A stretch of 46,707 nucleotides of DNA from Emcibacter sp. (GTDB taxonomy: Bacteria > Pseudomonadota > Alphaproteobacteria > Sphingomonadales > Emcibacteraceae): NCBI GenBank assembly GCA_021774875.1, contig JAJFIP010000392.1:1-46707 (forward strand), in the 5' to 3' direction. Under the pieces are notes generated by a model. It was not told where the DNA came from and ran no database searches. It was given only the letters and a program-made list of their open reading frames with translations. This document shows, one piece after another, positions 33,022-41,844 of this stretch; position 1 is the stretch's first letter; each line of letters starts with the position of its first letter. Made by a program: the position numbers and the translations under genes.

Positions 33022-36000
33022 TTATTTAATATTTTTCAGGGCCTGACGAATTTCCTGTTTCTTGCCTTTGGTATATTGCACTATTTCGGTGTCAACTTTC
33101 ATGATGTGGCCAATCCACCAGTCCCGCAGGAAATGGCAAAGCTGTTGGCGGATTTCAGGGTCATTATCCTTGCGCCAATCGTCGGCCAGATTGTTCACTT
33201 TGGTAATAAGTTTTTGATGGCGACCCCGATGTTCTTTCAGGTCGGGATAACCACAAATTTCCATGATTACTTCTTCACGACTGAAATGATACCGGGTATA
33301 TTCGACGATCTCCAGGATGATATCATTCAATTCTGCTTCCTCACAAAATTCGCTGGAAATTTTATTGTTGAGTGCAATGATGACCTGGTGATCTTTATCT
33401 ATGGCATCGACACCAACCCGCAGATTGTCGCTCCAGATGAGTATGTTTTTGTTTGATGCCAGAGGCAATTCAACCCAGAATGTGCTTCCCTCGCCTAAAG
33501 CGCTTTCAAAATCGATGCGCCCGCCCATTTGTTCGGTGAGAAGTTTGCAAATAGAGAGTCCAATACCGGTGCCTTCTCTAGCTATCTCAGAGCTACTGCC
33601 CAGTCGTTGAAATATTTTGAAAATATTTGCATGATCCTGTTCTACTATGCCAATACCCGTGTCCTTGACAGATATATGCAGGAATCCTGCTTGTGTTTTT
33701 TGGCAGTCTACAGTTATCGTACCCCCATCAACATTATATTTGACCGCATTGGACAAAAGATTAATCATAATCTGTTTAAACCGCTTCTGGTCAGTGCGAA
33801 GAAGATCATCGATACCCATTTCAACCTGATTAATGAACTTTATTCCCTTCGTCTCAGCAAGGGGGAAAATCTGGGATATACTATTTTTAATGATGTCCCC
33901 GGCATCAACTTCTTCGAGGAAAATAGCCGCCTGTTCTGCTTCAATCTGCGACAAATCAAGTATCTCGTTAATGAGATTTAACAGATGATTGCCCCCGGTC
34001 AGAATATTGTCCACATATTCATTCTGTTTTTTTGAAAGCCCTTCCTTGGGATTATATTGCAACATCTGGCCAAAGCCCATAATAGCGTTAAGTGGTGTTC
34101 TCAGCTCGTGGCTCATGCTGGCGAGAAATTCAGATTTGGCGATGTTGGCATGCTCTGCTTCTTCTTTGGCAGTTATTAAACCATCTTCCATTTTTTTGCG
34201 GTAGCTTATATCCCGCCCTTCGTGAAGTAGTTGGATAACCTGACCGTCTTCATTATTCACCGGATGGATAATATAACTTGCCCAACTTAAACCTTCAGTA
34301 GTGGCCATTTGCAAATCCCGATGAACAATCTCTCCGGCTTGCGCCCGAATACAATCATCTTGAACCATTTTCTGAACATCTGGGTCATAATTACACCAAG
34401 AACAATCCCACATTTTTTTGCCGATAACATCTTCCTGCTTCTGGCCTGACATTCTTAATGGCAACTTGTTGATAAATTCTATAGTGCCATCAGGTGCTGT
34501 GATAGCCACCATTGTCTGCATATCATCAAACAGGCTCTGTAATTGATCCTGTATCGCTTTTGCCTTCTCGCGCAGATGATAGGCTTCTGTCACATCATTA
34601 AATACCAGCACCATACCAAGTATCTTGTCATCGTCACCACGAATTGGCGCGGCACTGTCAGAAATCTGATATTCGCTCCCATCCTTGGCAATCAGCGTGG
34701 TGTGATTGCTGAGATAAACGGTATCGCCGGAGGCCAATACTTTCTCCACCGGATTTTGAATTGGTTCCCGGGTTGTGACATCGATGATAGGAAAGATGGT
34801 TTTTAAGGGTAGTCCGTGAGCTGCCTGAAATGACCAGCCTGTGAGGGCCACCGCCACAGCATTCATCCGGGTGACACAACCATCCGCATCGGTGGTGATC
34901 ACTGCATCACCAATGGAATTCAGGGTGATCGCCAGATTTTGCTCGCTTTTGAGCAATTTTACCTGATTCAGTTTGCGATTGGTAATGTCCGTGATCGCAC
35001 CCGCCATAAAGATGGGCTTGCCATCCTGATCCCGGACAGCACTGCCTTTTGATTGTACCCAGATATATTGCCCGTTTTTATTGCGCATGCGAAATTCGAT
35101 GTCATAGGGCTTGTCATGGTCAAAATGGGCCTGAGTACGGGTCGAGACAAGCTTCTTGTCATCGGGATGAACAAGATTTGTAAATGTTTCTGCAATAGGT
35201 TCGAGATCGCTAACTTCATAGTCCAAAATTTCTGCCCAGCGCGAGGAGAAACTGACATCACCAGTATTAACATTCCAGTCCCAGATACCATCATGTGTAC
35301 CTGCTACCGCTCTTTCATAACGCGCCTCACTGGATATTAATTCTTCCTTGTTACGCTTTTCATCATCTATATTGACCAGAAATCCGCTCAGTGAAACAGG
35401 GGATCCGTCTGCTGCCATATTGACTGTAACAATATCACGCATCCAGATATAAGTTCCGTCTGACTTGAGCATTCGGTATTCAAAATCATGATCTTTGCCT
35501 GCCTTTGTAGCCCCGGCGCACAAAGTAACTGCGCCTTCGCGATCATCAGGGTGAATATGATCCGGCCAGAAATTTTCTGCTTTCCATTCCTCTATCTTGT
35601 ATCCCAACAACTCCTCCGCATGGGGAGAAACATAGGTAAAGCGAAAGTTTTTGAGATCAAGTTCCCAGGCGATAACCCTGGTATTTTCAACCATATGCCG
35701 GTAGCGATGCTCACTTTCCCTAATCCGACGAATCATGGGATTGCTGATGCGGAAGAATAAAGCTGAGCCACCGGCTATCAGAAACACCGAAAATAATACA
35801 AGGACGCCGCCAGTTTTCAAAAAAGGAGCACGAATCTCCGCAATATCAATCTTGAAAACAATACCAAAGTCGAGAATGTCAACATACTGATAAGCTGCCA
35901 ATACCGGAACACCATCATAATCCAGCCCCTCCATAACACCTTCTTCGCCGTTGAGCGCCCGGCGCATGGGCAAGTCAAAAGAGCCGGCAAAGGGCACAGC

Positions 36001-36357
36001 AGCGGGAACCACAGCACCCTCATTTGATGCGATCGATAAAAATACTATTTTATCGCCCACCCTGTGGCCCAGAAGAAATTCGTCGGTTTCACCAATATTT
36101 CCTTCTGATTTAAAAGCATTGTCGATTTGTGATAATGTGGCGGCTTTCGATCCTTCAGGGAAATCAGAGCTATATTTCTGATCGAATCTGGCAACTGCTT
36201 CCATCAAATAAGCCTGGCTGCGGGCGGTGCTGATCAGATTTTGACGGGTTTGTTCGAATGCTGTTTGATATAATGCGGCCAAAGTCACACCCGAGATAGT
36301 CACGGCAATAACTACCATTATGGCAATCAAAGTCAGATTTGCTCTGCGAAAAGTCAT
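33022..36357 (-). CDS. Multi-PAS histidine kinase with C-terminal hemerythrin domain
   Basis: 1111 residues. Two membrane helices (about 8-30 and 185-205) flank a periplasmic sensor region. Then come four PAS domains (about 215-710), the dimerisation domain with phospho-acceptor H750 in MSHELRTPLN, and the ATPase domain (NLLSNAVKYN, DTGIGI, GTGIGLSI). A bacteriohemerythrin domain follows at about 975-1095. All seven diiron ligands are present: H990, H1024, E1028, H1043, H1047, H1084 and D1089. Hemerythrins bind O2 or NO, so kinase output may respond to oxygen. No receiver domain or partner regulator is encoded nearby. Sensor domains usually lie before the kinase core, so this order is unusual. 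Confidence 0.93.
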   Translation of the reverse strand: MTFRRANLTLIAIMVVIAVTISGVTLAALYQTAFEQTRQNLISTARSQAYLMEAVARFDQKYSSDFPEGSKAATLSQIDNAFKSEGNIGETDEFLLGHRVGDKIVFLSIASNEGAVVPAAVPFAGSFDLPMRRALNGEEGVMEGLDYDGVPVLAAYQYVDILDFGIVFKIDIAEIRAPFLKTGGVLVLFSVFLIAGGSALFFRISNPMIRRIRESEHRYRHMVENTRVIAWELDLKNFRFTYVSPHAEELLGYKIEEWKAENFWPDHIHPDDREGAVTLCAGATKAGKDHDFEYRMLKSDGTYIWMRDIVTVNMAADGSPVSLSGFLVNIDDEKRNKEELISSEARYERAVAGTHDGIWDWNVNTGDVSFSSRWAEILDYEVSDLEPIAETFTNLVHPDDKKLVSTRTQAHFDHDKPYDIEFRMRNKNGQYIWVQSKGSAVRDQDGKPIFMAGAITDITNRKLNQVKLLKSEQNLAITLNSIGDAVITTDADGCVTRMNAVAVALTGWSFQAAHGLPLKTIFPIIDVTTREPIQNPVEKVLASGDTVYLSNHTTLIAKDGSEYQISDSAAPIRGDDDKILGMVLVFNDVTEAYHLREKAKAIQDQLQSLFDDMQTMVAITAPDGTIEFINKLPLRMSGQKQEDVIGKKMWDCSWCNYDPDVQKMVQDDCIRAQAGEIVHRDLQMATTEGLSWASYIIHPVNNEDGQVIQLLHEGRDISYRKKMEDGLITAKEEAEHANIAKSEFLASMSHELRTPLNAIMGFGQMLQYNPKEGLSKKQNEYVDNILTGGNHLLNLINEILDLSQIEAEQAAIFLEEVDAGDIIKNSISQIFPLAETKGIKFINQVEMGIDDLLRTDQKRFKQIMINLLSNAVKYNVDGGTITVDCQKTQAGFLHISVKDTGIGIVEQDHANIFKIFQRLGSSSEIAREGTGIGLSICKLLTEQMGGRIDFESALGEGSTFWVELPLASNKNILIWSDNLRVGVDAIDKDHQVIIALNNKISSEFCEEAELNDIILEIVEYTRYHFSREEVIMEICGYPDLKEHRGRHQKLITKVNNLADDWRKDNDPEIRQQLCHFLRDWWIGHIMKVDTEIVQYTKGKKQEIRQALKNIK

Positions 36358-36516
36358 AATTTAACTCACTCTAAAACTATGCCCTGTGAATTATACCCTA
36401 TGAACTAAGCCCTACGATAGCAATAAACACTAAACATAGCATTAATCTTTGGCATCGGGCTATAATTTTCTTAAGAAATACAGTGATGCATCGTCAGTGC
36501 CGGATGACTGTCGGTT

Positions 36517-37935
36517 TCACGGCAGCGAGTAAGCTGAAATTAAATTGCTGTAATAGGTAAGTGATTTCTCGGTATTTTTTACCAGCTTGTAACGTCCGTC
36601 ACCGGTTGGATAAATGATTTTTTCACGGATAAGGATATATATCCCCTGACTTAACGCATAGTCCTCGTCATTTTTGGGCAGAAAGACCGAAACGCCCTCC
36701 TTTTTTAGTTTTTCCACCAGAACAATCGATCTGGTTTTTAATTCTATTTCTGAGAGTGGAAATTTCGTGTTTTCTTTAAATACCTGTGCAATTATATTGG
36801 TGGGAAGAACCGGAATAAGTTTGTCAATTTTCTCGGCAAGCTCCTGACCAAATTTACCAATCATTTCACGGCGCTCGGCATCGGGCAGTTTATTAAAATC
36901 AATCTTATTTTTCTTTTGCCAGGCGTTAAGCGATACTGCCTTGCCAAAATTAGCGCAGGAATAACCAAAGGGTTTGTGACGGCGCGGCATCATATAAGTA
37001 ACCACCGTGGCCATGAAACGTATCAGGGAATAGAGGGAATAAAAAGCACCCTTGTTTTTAAAGCCCTTGTCCTGATGGGCAATCAGGCTTTTAAACTCCG
37101 GAATTCTGTCGTGATTAACCGCTGATGGAATAAACAGGATGTCTTTACAGTTGCCATGCCCATTGGCCCGCATCAGATAGTTGGTCAGCCCAAGCCTGAG
37201 ATCGCGCATTTTACCATCCCGGGACAAGCCGCCTTCAAGGAAAAGTCCCTGGGGTACACATTGAGACGTTGACAGGAAAACATAACGTTTCAATAAACAG
37301 TGATAGAGCCTATCACCACTTCGTTTTCGTGAAATGATACAAAATCCAAAGGCATGTAAAATTTGCCGGATCGGAAATGCCAGCGCCCACTCGCCAGCAG
37401 CATAAGAAATGGGGGCACGGTGAGAGGTCCAGTGCATCAACAGTAAGGCATCAAAATTGGATCGGTGATTTGAGACCAGAACCACACAATCATTTTTACG
37501 GATACTATCATAATTTTGTTCTGTATTATAGCCAACCCTCACCCAATATAGCAGATGTAAAGAAAATTTTGTTACCCAGTAACCAATGCGAAAATAAAAG
37601 AAAGCGTTGAAAGACGGCACAATTTCATCGGCATATTTTAGGGCAGTTTTCCTCACTTCATGTTCTGAAATCTCCCCCTCATTAATTATTTCAGTGATGA
37701 CTTTCTGTACGGCCACATCAGTGCGCAACCGATCCAGCCATAGCCTTCGCGTAGCAAGGGCATAGGTGGGCAGGCCAAAATCCAGTTCTTTATTAACCTT
37801 TCTCTCGGTGGCCTGAAAACGCCGATAAATGAAACTCTGGATGAGTGGCAGGATGATAAGCTGTAACAGGCCGTAGATGGCGAGCAATAACAGAACAAGA
37901 TAATGCCAAAATTTTAATTCAACTATTTCTGACAT
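36517..37935 (-). CDS. PlsB-like glycerol-3-phosphate/lysophospholipid acyltransferase
   Basis: 472 residues, much shorter than E. coli PlsB (about 800). The acyltransferase HxxxxD motif is VSNHRSNFDALLL. Block III appears as LFLEGGLSRDGKMRDLRLG, which resembles PlsB/DHAPAT EGGLSRxGK more than the PlsC FPEGT form. One N-terminal membrane helix (YLVLLLLAIYGLLQLIILPL) anchors it to the inner membrane. The C-terminal part (LPTNIIAQVFKEN onward) resembles the PlsB C-terminal region. The alpha/beta hydrolase gene ends 12 bases upstream, so both are probably co-transcribed and act on lipids. The exact acceptor is not certain. Confidence 0.8.
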   Translation of the reverse strand: MSEIVELKFWHYLVLLLLAIYGLLQLIILPLIQSFIYRRFQATERKVNKELDFGLPTYALATRRLWLDRLRTDVAVQKVITEIINEGEISEHEVRKTALKYADEIVPSFNAFFYFRIGYWVTKFSLHLLYWVRVGYNTEQNYDSIRKNDCVVLVSNHRSNFDALLLMHWTSHRAPISYAAGEWALAFPIRQILHAFGFCIISRKRSGDRLYHCLLKRYVFLSTSQCVPQGLFLEGGLSRDGKMRDLRLGLTNYLMRANGHGNCKDILFIPSAVNHDRIPEFKSLIAHQDKGFKNKGAFYSLYSLIRFMATVVTYMMPRRHKPFGYSCANFGKAVSLNAWQKKNKIDFNKLPDAERREMIGKFGQELAEKIDKLIPVLPTNIIAQVFKENTKFPLSEIELKTRSIVLVEKLKKEGVSVFLPKNDEDYALSQGIYILIREKIIYPTGDGRYKLVKNTEKSLTYYSNLISAYSLP

Positions 37936-37947
37936 CCTTCGCTCCCG

Positions 37948-39342
37948 TTATTTTTTTGCAGTTTCACTTTGTAATATTTCGGCCAGTTTTTCAAGGGGGG
38001 CCGCATTATTGATAATCCCTAACGGAATGGTGAAATGACCTCTCTGATAAATAAAACGATTTTCAGGCGGCACCTGCCAATTGTCCATCTGCTTGTCAGC
38101 AGAGGGGGCCGGGGTCACGTTATCACACACCCCGGTGACACTGACGATATTATGCCCCGGTACACAGGGTTTTGCCCTGGGGTCTAGTCTGTCGAGCCAG
38201 GCACGCTCCAGTTCCCGGTGCCAGCCCTTTGCTTTCATGGCATCACCAAGATTCCAGATGTCCGACAGGGTACCTTCCAGTGCTGTTTCTGCTGCATGGC
38301 CACAGTGAGCCGCAATAAACAGGGCTTGCGGCTGTAAATATTCCGGCCAGTCTCGCGCTCTGTCGGCAATGAATTTTGCACTTTGCGCCCCCAGGCTGCT
38401 GCCGCCAATGGCAAGGGATCCACTGCTGGTGGTACGGCTCCAGTTTATTATTGTCGCCCATTCCTTAAGCTGAGCCGCCATAAAATCTATCATGCTGCGG
38501 GGAATGGCAGACAGTAGCTGTTCACCGCCAAAATGACCGGGCAGTACCCTTCTGCCGTGCCAGGGGGCTTCTGGCTTTATAACCCGGATGCCCATATGGA
38601 CAAGGGTGCTGACCTCATCCAGTATTTGATGATAATGGTCTGTCTCTACACAGATACCATGGCCAAATACAAGTGTTGGCGGATTTTTTACACCAGCGGG
38701 TTCGTAAATACGGGCATAAACAAGATCATTCATTTCTGCTGAGGGTGAACTAAACCGTATCCAGTAATCGCTACCGAGTCTGGTCGGCAGTGTGCGCGAA
38801 ACCTCAACTTCTGGAAATATTTCCGGCAAGCTGTATAATTGGTCCAGCTTTTCGCCCATGGGGCCATAACGTTCCGCCACCTCTTCCGGCGATGGTGGCG
38901 ACACCTGAACAGATGTTTTCACCAACTTTCTCAGCGGCATAAAATACTTGCGGGTCATATTATAGTCAGAGCGGTTATCCAGCCTCATTTCCTCTACTAT
39001 GGGCAGTCTTTCTTCAGCAACACTCTCTTTGCCAAAGAAATAGTCATGCCATAATTTCTCCGTGGAAAAGGCCTTCAGCCGCGCCCGGTCAAAATAATAT
39101 AATGCTTTTGCAATTTGTCGACGCTGTCTTCTGCCAGGTGTTGATAGCGGAACCTGTTCAATAAATCTGTCCACATCGCCTTCGGCGGCCCGGGCAGCAG
39201 CCCACAGCCTTGACAAGGGAAAAAACCAGCTTTTGAGAAAATATAAAACACATCTATCAAACCAGGGCCGGGCAATGAGCCTGCCGGCCGGAGATTTCAG
39301 GATACGGGTTGGAAAAGAGACGTTTCCCTTAGCAGCTTTCAT
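37948..39342 (-). CDS. Alpha/beta-hydrolase family protein
   Basis: 464 residues from ATG 39342; TTG 39369 is an alternative start and neither has a strong ribosome-binding site. The hydrolase core lies in the C-terminal half: LVFGHGICVETDHYH (oxyanion region), the nucleophile elbow GGSSLGAQSA (GxSxG), an Asp in the VTGVCDNVTP region and a late catalytic His in YQRGHFTIPLG. The N-terminal 180 residues form a helical extension unusual for the family. Coupled to a lipid acyltransferase, it may be a lipase, esterase or thioesterase. Cytoplasmic by lack of a signal peptide. Confidence 0.78.
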   Translation of the reverse strand: MKAAKGNVSFPTRILKSPAGRLIARPWFDRCVLYFLKSWFFPLSRLWAAARAAEGDVDRFIEQVPLSTPGRRQRRQIAKALYYFDRARLKAFSTEKLWHDYFFGKESVAEERLPIVEEMRLDNRSDYNMTRKYFMPLRKLVKTSVQVSPPSPEEVAERYGPMGEKLDQLYSLPEIFPEVEVSRTLPTRLGSDYWIRFSSPSAEMNDLVYARIYEPAGVKNPPTLVFGHGICVETDHYHQILDEVSTLVHMGIRVIKPEAPWHGRRVLPGHFGGEQLLSAIPRSMIDFMAAQLKEWATIINWSRTTSSGSLAIGGSSLGAQSAKFIADRARDWPEYLQPQALFIAAHCGHAAETALEGTLSDIWNLGDAMKAKGWHRELERAWLDRLDPRAKPCVPGHNIVSVTGVCDNVTPAPSADKQMDNWQVPPENRFIYQRGHFTIPLGIINNAAPLEKLAEILQSETAKK

Positions 39343-39478
39343 AGAATGGGGACCAATATTTTCAACCAAGAACCCGGAAGCGGTATATTGGTCCAGACCA
39401 CTATTCTGCCACCGAGTTAAGGGAGACTAACTCAAACCCCTATTGCCTGCAAACCCTAAACGCGATTAATGAAAAAAA

Positions 39479-40750
39479 TTATACCCCTGCCAAAGCCTGC
39501 TCAATATCGGCCAATATGTCGTCGGCATTCTCCAGTCCGGCAGAAATCCTGACCAGTCCTTCGGTAATACCAAATCTGGCACGTTCTTCAGGCTCATAAG
39601 TGGAATGGGTCATGGAGGCGGGATGCTCGACCAGTGTTTCCGCATCACCGAGGCTGACGGCAATCTTGCACATTTCCAGCGAGTTTAAGAATTTCAGGCC
39701 CGCATCATGGCCACCGGTCAGCTCAAAAGCGATCATACCACCAAACCGCCGCATCTGGGTCTTGGCCAGTTCATATTGCTCAAAAGACGGCAGGCCGGGG
39801 AAAAATACTTTCTCCACCTTGGGGCTGGCTTCCAGCAGCTCAGCGATTTTTTCCGCATTATCACAATGCCGCTCCATGCGCAGCTCAAGGGTTTTAAGTC
39901 CCCGGGTGATCAGGAAGGCATTCATGGGTGACAGGACTGCCCCGGTCATATCCTTCAGCCCCACATAGCGGATCTGCTCCATATCTTCGGCACTGGACAG
40001 GATAACCCCCGCCATCAGATCACCGTGGCCACCGAGATATTTGGTGGCACTATGGACCACTATATCAGCCCCGAGCGCAATGGGATTTTGCAGGTACGGC
40101 GTCGCGTAAGTATTGTCCACCACCACCTTTATCCCCACATTATGGGCAATATCAGCAATGGCCTTGATGTCCACAAGGCGCATATTGGGATTAGCGGGCG
40201 TTTCAAAATAGATGATTTTTGTCTTGTCGGAAATCTCACGGGCAATATTTTCAGGATTGCGCATATCCACATGGCGCACCTTAATGCCAAATCTGTCCAG
40301 CCCATGACGAAAATATACAAAGGTACAGCCATATAAAGTCTCATCCACCAGAATTTCATCGCCAGGTGCCACAAAAGTCCAGAACACGCTGGTGATCGCT
40401 CCCATGCCAGATGCTACTGTAAGACAGGCTTCGGCCCCCTCCAGACCGGCAAGATTCTGTTCCAGCTCATTCAATGTGGGATTGCCAAGGCGGGTATAGA
40501 TATAGCCGCCTTCTTCTCCGGCAAACCGCGCCCCGCCCTGCTCCGCCGTGTCAAATTCAAAGGTGGATGTCATATAGATTGGTGAGTTCAAGGCACCGTA
40601 AGGATCACTCTTGTCTTGCCCGGAATGAATAGCGCGGGTGGCAAAACCTCTCTTTTTTTGATGGGGGGTTCTATCGCTCGCAAGCTCGCTACTTGAGCTC
40701 CCCCCGTGCTCGCGCACTCCCCCCACGTTTTCATACGCCGTAGATGACAT
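39479..40750 (-). CDS. megL: Methionine gamma-lyase
   Basis: 423 residues from ATG 40750; the upstream ATG 40762 overlaps its GAGGTG ribosome-binding site. PLP enzyme of the Cys/Met metabolism family that splits methionine to methanethiol, 2-oxobutyrate and ammonia. The PLP lysine lies in HSATKYLGGHGDLMAGV. A Cys in ETLYGCTFVYF matches the active-site Cys characteristic of methionine gamma-lyases, which favours this over O-acetylhomoserine sulfhydrylase or cystathionine lyases. The usual start RGFATRAIHSGQ is preceded by about 33 extra residues rich in Ser, Gly and Glu, encoded by hairpin-forming DNA. It is divergent from the MBL-fold gene. Confidence 0.9.
   Translation of the reverse strand: MSSTAYENVGGVREHGGSSSSELASDRTPHQKKRGFATRAIHSGQDKSDPYGALNSPIYMTSTFEFDTAEQGGARFAGEEGGYIYTRLGNPTLNELEQNLAGLEGAEACLTVASGMGAITSVFWTFVAPGDEILVDETLYGCTFVYFRHGLDRFGIKVRHVDMRNPENIAREISDKTKIIYFETPANPNMRLVDIKAIADIAHNVGIKVVVDNTYATPYLQNPIALGADIVVHSATKYLGGHGDLMAGVILSSAEDMEQIRYVGLKDMTGAVLSPMNAFLITRGLKTLELRMERHCDNAEKIAELLEASPKVEKVFFPGLPSFEQYELAKTQMRRFGGMIAFELTGGHDAGLKFLNSLEMCKIAVSLGDAETLVEHPASMTHSTYEPEERARFGITEGLVRISAGLENADDILADIEQALAGV
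40663..40728. repeat. GC-rich hairpin block inside the megL N-terminal coding region
   Basis: GGGGGG (40663-40668) faces CCCCCC (40700-40705), enclosing a GCTCGC-AA-GCTCGC tandem. A second CTCCCCCC copy follows around a GTGC-TCGC-GCAC hairpin. The block encodes the extra N-terminal residues absent from typical methionine gamma-lyases. It looks like a small palindromic repeat inserted in frame. Confidence 0.55.
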
Positions 40751-40768
40751 GGCACACCTCATAAAATA

Positions 40769-40784
40769 CTGTTATGATCAACAG
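40769..40784. promoter_or_regulatory. Inverted repeat between megL and the MBL-fold gene
   Basis: CTGTT-ATGATC-AACAG is a symmetric 16-base site 19 bases upstream of the megL start, in the divergent promoter region. It could be the operator of a megL regulator. No regulator gene is adjacent. Confidence 0.4.
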
Positions 40785-40883
40785 AGGTCATTATACCATA
40801 CCTAACAAATAATTGCTTTAAAGTGGGATAAATCAAAATTTATTGTCGATTATTCTTAATAAATAGAAACAGATTAAAGAAAT

Positions 40884-41771
40884 ATGCTTGAATTTAATAA
40901 AAATTTTTCACCTGAGTATGGTGAAATCACGCAAGTTAGCCCCCTGATCCGTCGACTCGTGGCCCCCAACCCGTCGCCGTTTACCTTTCATGGCACCGGC
41001 ACTTATATTGTAGGTATTGAAAAGGTGGTGATTATTGATCCCGGCCCGGCTATTGCGTCCCATATTCACGGGCTGGAGAAATTTCTGGAGACGCTGGAGA
41101 TCAGTCATATTTTGGTTACTCATAATCATGTGGATCATTCCCCGGCGGCCCATCCGTTAAAGCTGGCTACGGGGGCGGAGATTTATGCCTTTGACACTGG
41201 CGATCAGGCTGATGTGGATAATCACGCCGAAGAAGGTCGCGATCAGAATTTCGCGCCCGACCATATATTGCACGATGGTGATGTGATCGAAGGGGACGGC
41301 TGGACATTGGACGTGGTCCACACCCCCGGCCATCTGTCCAACCATCTGTGTTTTGGACTGCGCGAAGAGCGTGCCCTGTTCACTGGCGATCATGTCATGG
41401 GCTGGTCAACTTCAGTGGTCTCTCAGCCCGACGGCGATATGAAAGATTATCTGGCAAGTCTGGAGAAGCTGCTGGACAGGGATGACAAGACCTATTACCC
41501 GACCCATGGCGCCCCGATCGAAAACCCAAAACCATTCGTCAAAGCCCTGATCGCCCACCGCCACGATCGGGAACGACAAATTTTAGAAGCCATAAAAGCC
41601 GGAAATACAAACATCCCGCAGATGGTCACTGCCATCTATAGCGACATCCCCACCTACCTCCATCCCGCCGCCGCAAGCTCGGTCCTGTCCCACCTGATCC
41701 ATATGGCAGATAACGGACAAGTGACCTGTGAGGGCAGTATGGATAAGGACGGGGTATTTACTGTCTTTTAA
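40884..41771 (+). CDS. MBL-fold metallohydrolase (LACTB2-like)
   Basis: 295 residues. Metallo-beta-lactamase fold with the metal motif VTHNHVDHSPAAHPL (HxHxDH), a later HTPGHLSNHLCF and FTGDHVMGWS, and YYPTHGAPIENP near the end of the domain. The last 60 residues (IPQMVTAIYSDIPTYLHPAA) match the winged-helix tail found in LACTB2-like members. Human LACTB2 is an endoribonuclease, while many bacterial relatives act on thioesters, so the substrate stays open. It begins 133 bases from megL in the opposite direction. Confidence 0.88.
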   Translation: MLEFNKNFSPEYGEITQVSPLIRRLVAPNPSPFTFHGTGTYIVGIEKVVIIDPGPAIASHIHGLEKFLETLEISHILVTHNHVDHSPAAHPLKLATGAEIYAFDTGDQADVDNHAEEGRDQNFAPDHILHDGDVIEGDGWTLDVVHTPGHLSNHLCFGLREERALFTGDHVMGWSTSVVSQPDGDMKDYLASLEKLLDRDDKTYYPTHGAPIENPKPFVKALIAHRHDRERQILEAIKAGNTNIPQMVTAIYSDIPTYLHPAAASSVLSHLIHMADNGQVTCEGSMDKDGVFTVF

Positions 41772-41844
41772 TTTTTGTTCTTGTTTTGTTCTACATTTTG
41801 AGTCTATACTACCGCCCCTTCTTTTATGAGAGACTCAAAAGAAT

